From contig NZ_CP190246.1 of assembly GCF_039652435.2 (NCBI RefSeq), positions 1,054,001 to 1,118,000 on the forward strand: 64,000 nucleotides of DNA. Reading direction: 5' to 3'. Below the pieces are notes generated by a model. It worked only from the letters and a program-made list of their open reading frames with translations. It made no database searches and was not told the DNA's origin. Source of the stretch: Niabella insulamsoli (GTDB lineage: Bacteria > Bacteroidota > Bacteroidia > Chitinophagales > Chitinophagaceae). Below, piece by piece: positions 63,863-64,000 of the stretch; the stretch's first letter is position 1; each line of letters opens with the position of its first letter. A program made the position numbers and the translations under genes.

Positions 63863-64000
63863 ATGAAGCAACTTTCAATCAAAGATATTGCACGCTTAGC
63901 GGGTGTGGTGCCCTCCACGGTTTCTTTTGTGATCAATGGTAAAGAAAAGGAAATGCGGATCAGTGAGGAAATGGCCAAAAAAATCCGCAAGATTATTAAA
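63863..64000 (+). CDS. LacI-family transcriptional regulator (partial, cut by window end)
   Basis: The first 46 codons of a LacI-type repressor. The N-terminal helix-turn-helix is clear: SIKDIARLAGVVPSTVSFVI, followed by NGKEKEMRISEEMAKKIRKI, the hinge-helix region. The effector domain is outside the window. It probably controls a sugar operon beyond the right edge rather than the PUL, since its start faces away from it. Confidence 0.9.
   Translation, partial: MKQLSIKDIARLAGVVPSTVSFVINGKEKEMRISEEMAKKIRKIIK

Overview
The window looks like a Bacteroidota chromosome, probably a Chitinophagaceae-type soil or plant-associated glycan degrader (family-level inference only). The evidence is three SusC/SusD pairs, DUF4249 and FAS1 lipoproteins, a long run of secreted glycoside hydrolases, and several matches to the Bacteroidota promoter element TAnnTTTG. 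No IS element, phage, CRISPR array or rRNA operon was found.

Region 1 (1-15.8 kb) is mixed. It holds a small ECF sigma factor with a ZAS-type zinc protein, a spondin-domain lipoprotein and a DUF417 membrane protein. Next comes a tandem array of four broken tRNA-Leu copies plus one intact tRNA-Leu(GAG), all minus strand, then lepA, a nucleoid-associated protein and a short secreted protein. On the minus strand follow an MG2/plug surface protein, a GH43 enzyme, an orphan 7TMR-DISM histidine kinase, a GH16 enzyme and a small membrane protein.

Region 2 (15.8-27.8 kb) is a compact polysaccharide utilisation locus (PUL). A divergent AraC regulator faces two GH29 fucosidase-family enzymes, then SusC, SusD and a GH95-family enzyme. 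The same bipartite DNA element, with 24 identical bases and an identical internal spacing, lies before the first GH29 gene and before susC. It is the best candidate operator of this locus.

Region 3 (28.3-60.4 kb) is a second, much larger PUL with every gene on the plus strand: FAS1, SusC, SusD, FAS1, FAS1, SusC, SusD, then GH28, GH2, a NodB-type deacetylase, GH2, GH115, GH27, GH51, a metallophosphoesterase, an SDR resembling D-mannonate oxidoreductase, and an aldose-epimerase-like protein. The three fasciclin lipoproteins interleaved with two SusCD pairs are the most unusual feature. The enzyme set suggests an acidic, arabinose- and galactose-rich plant glycan such as arabinogalactan protein glycan or pectin side chains; this is inference. 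Glucuronate released by GH115 would feed the SDR. Three copies of an imperfect inverted-repeat leader sit at a nearly fixed distance before the two susD genes and the second GH2 gene.

Region 4 (60.5-64 kb) holds a TonB-dependent receptor, a DUF4249 lipoprotein and the start of a LacI-family regulator cut by the window edge.
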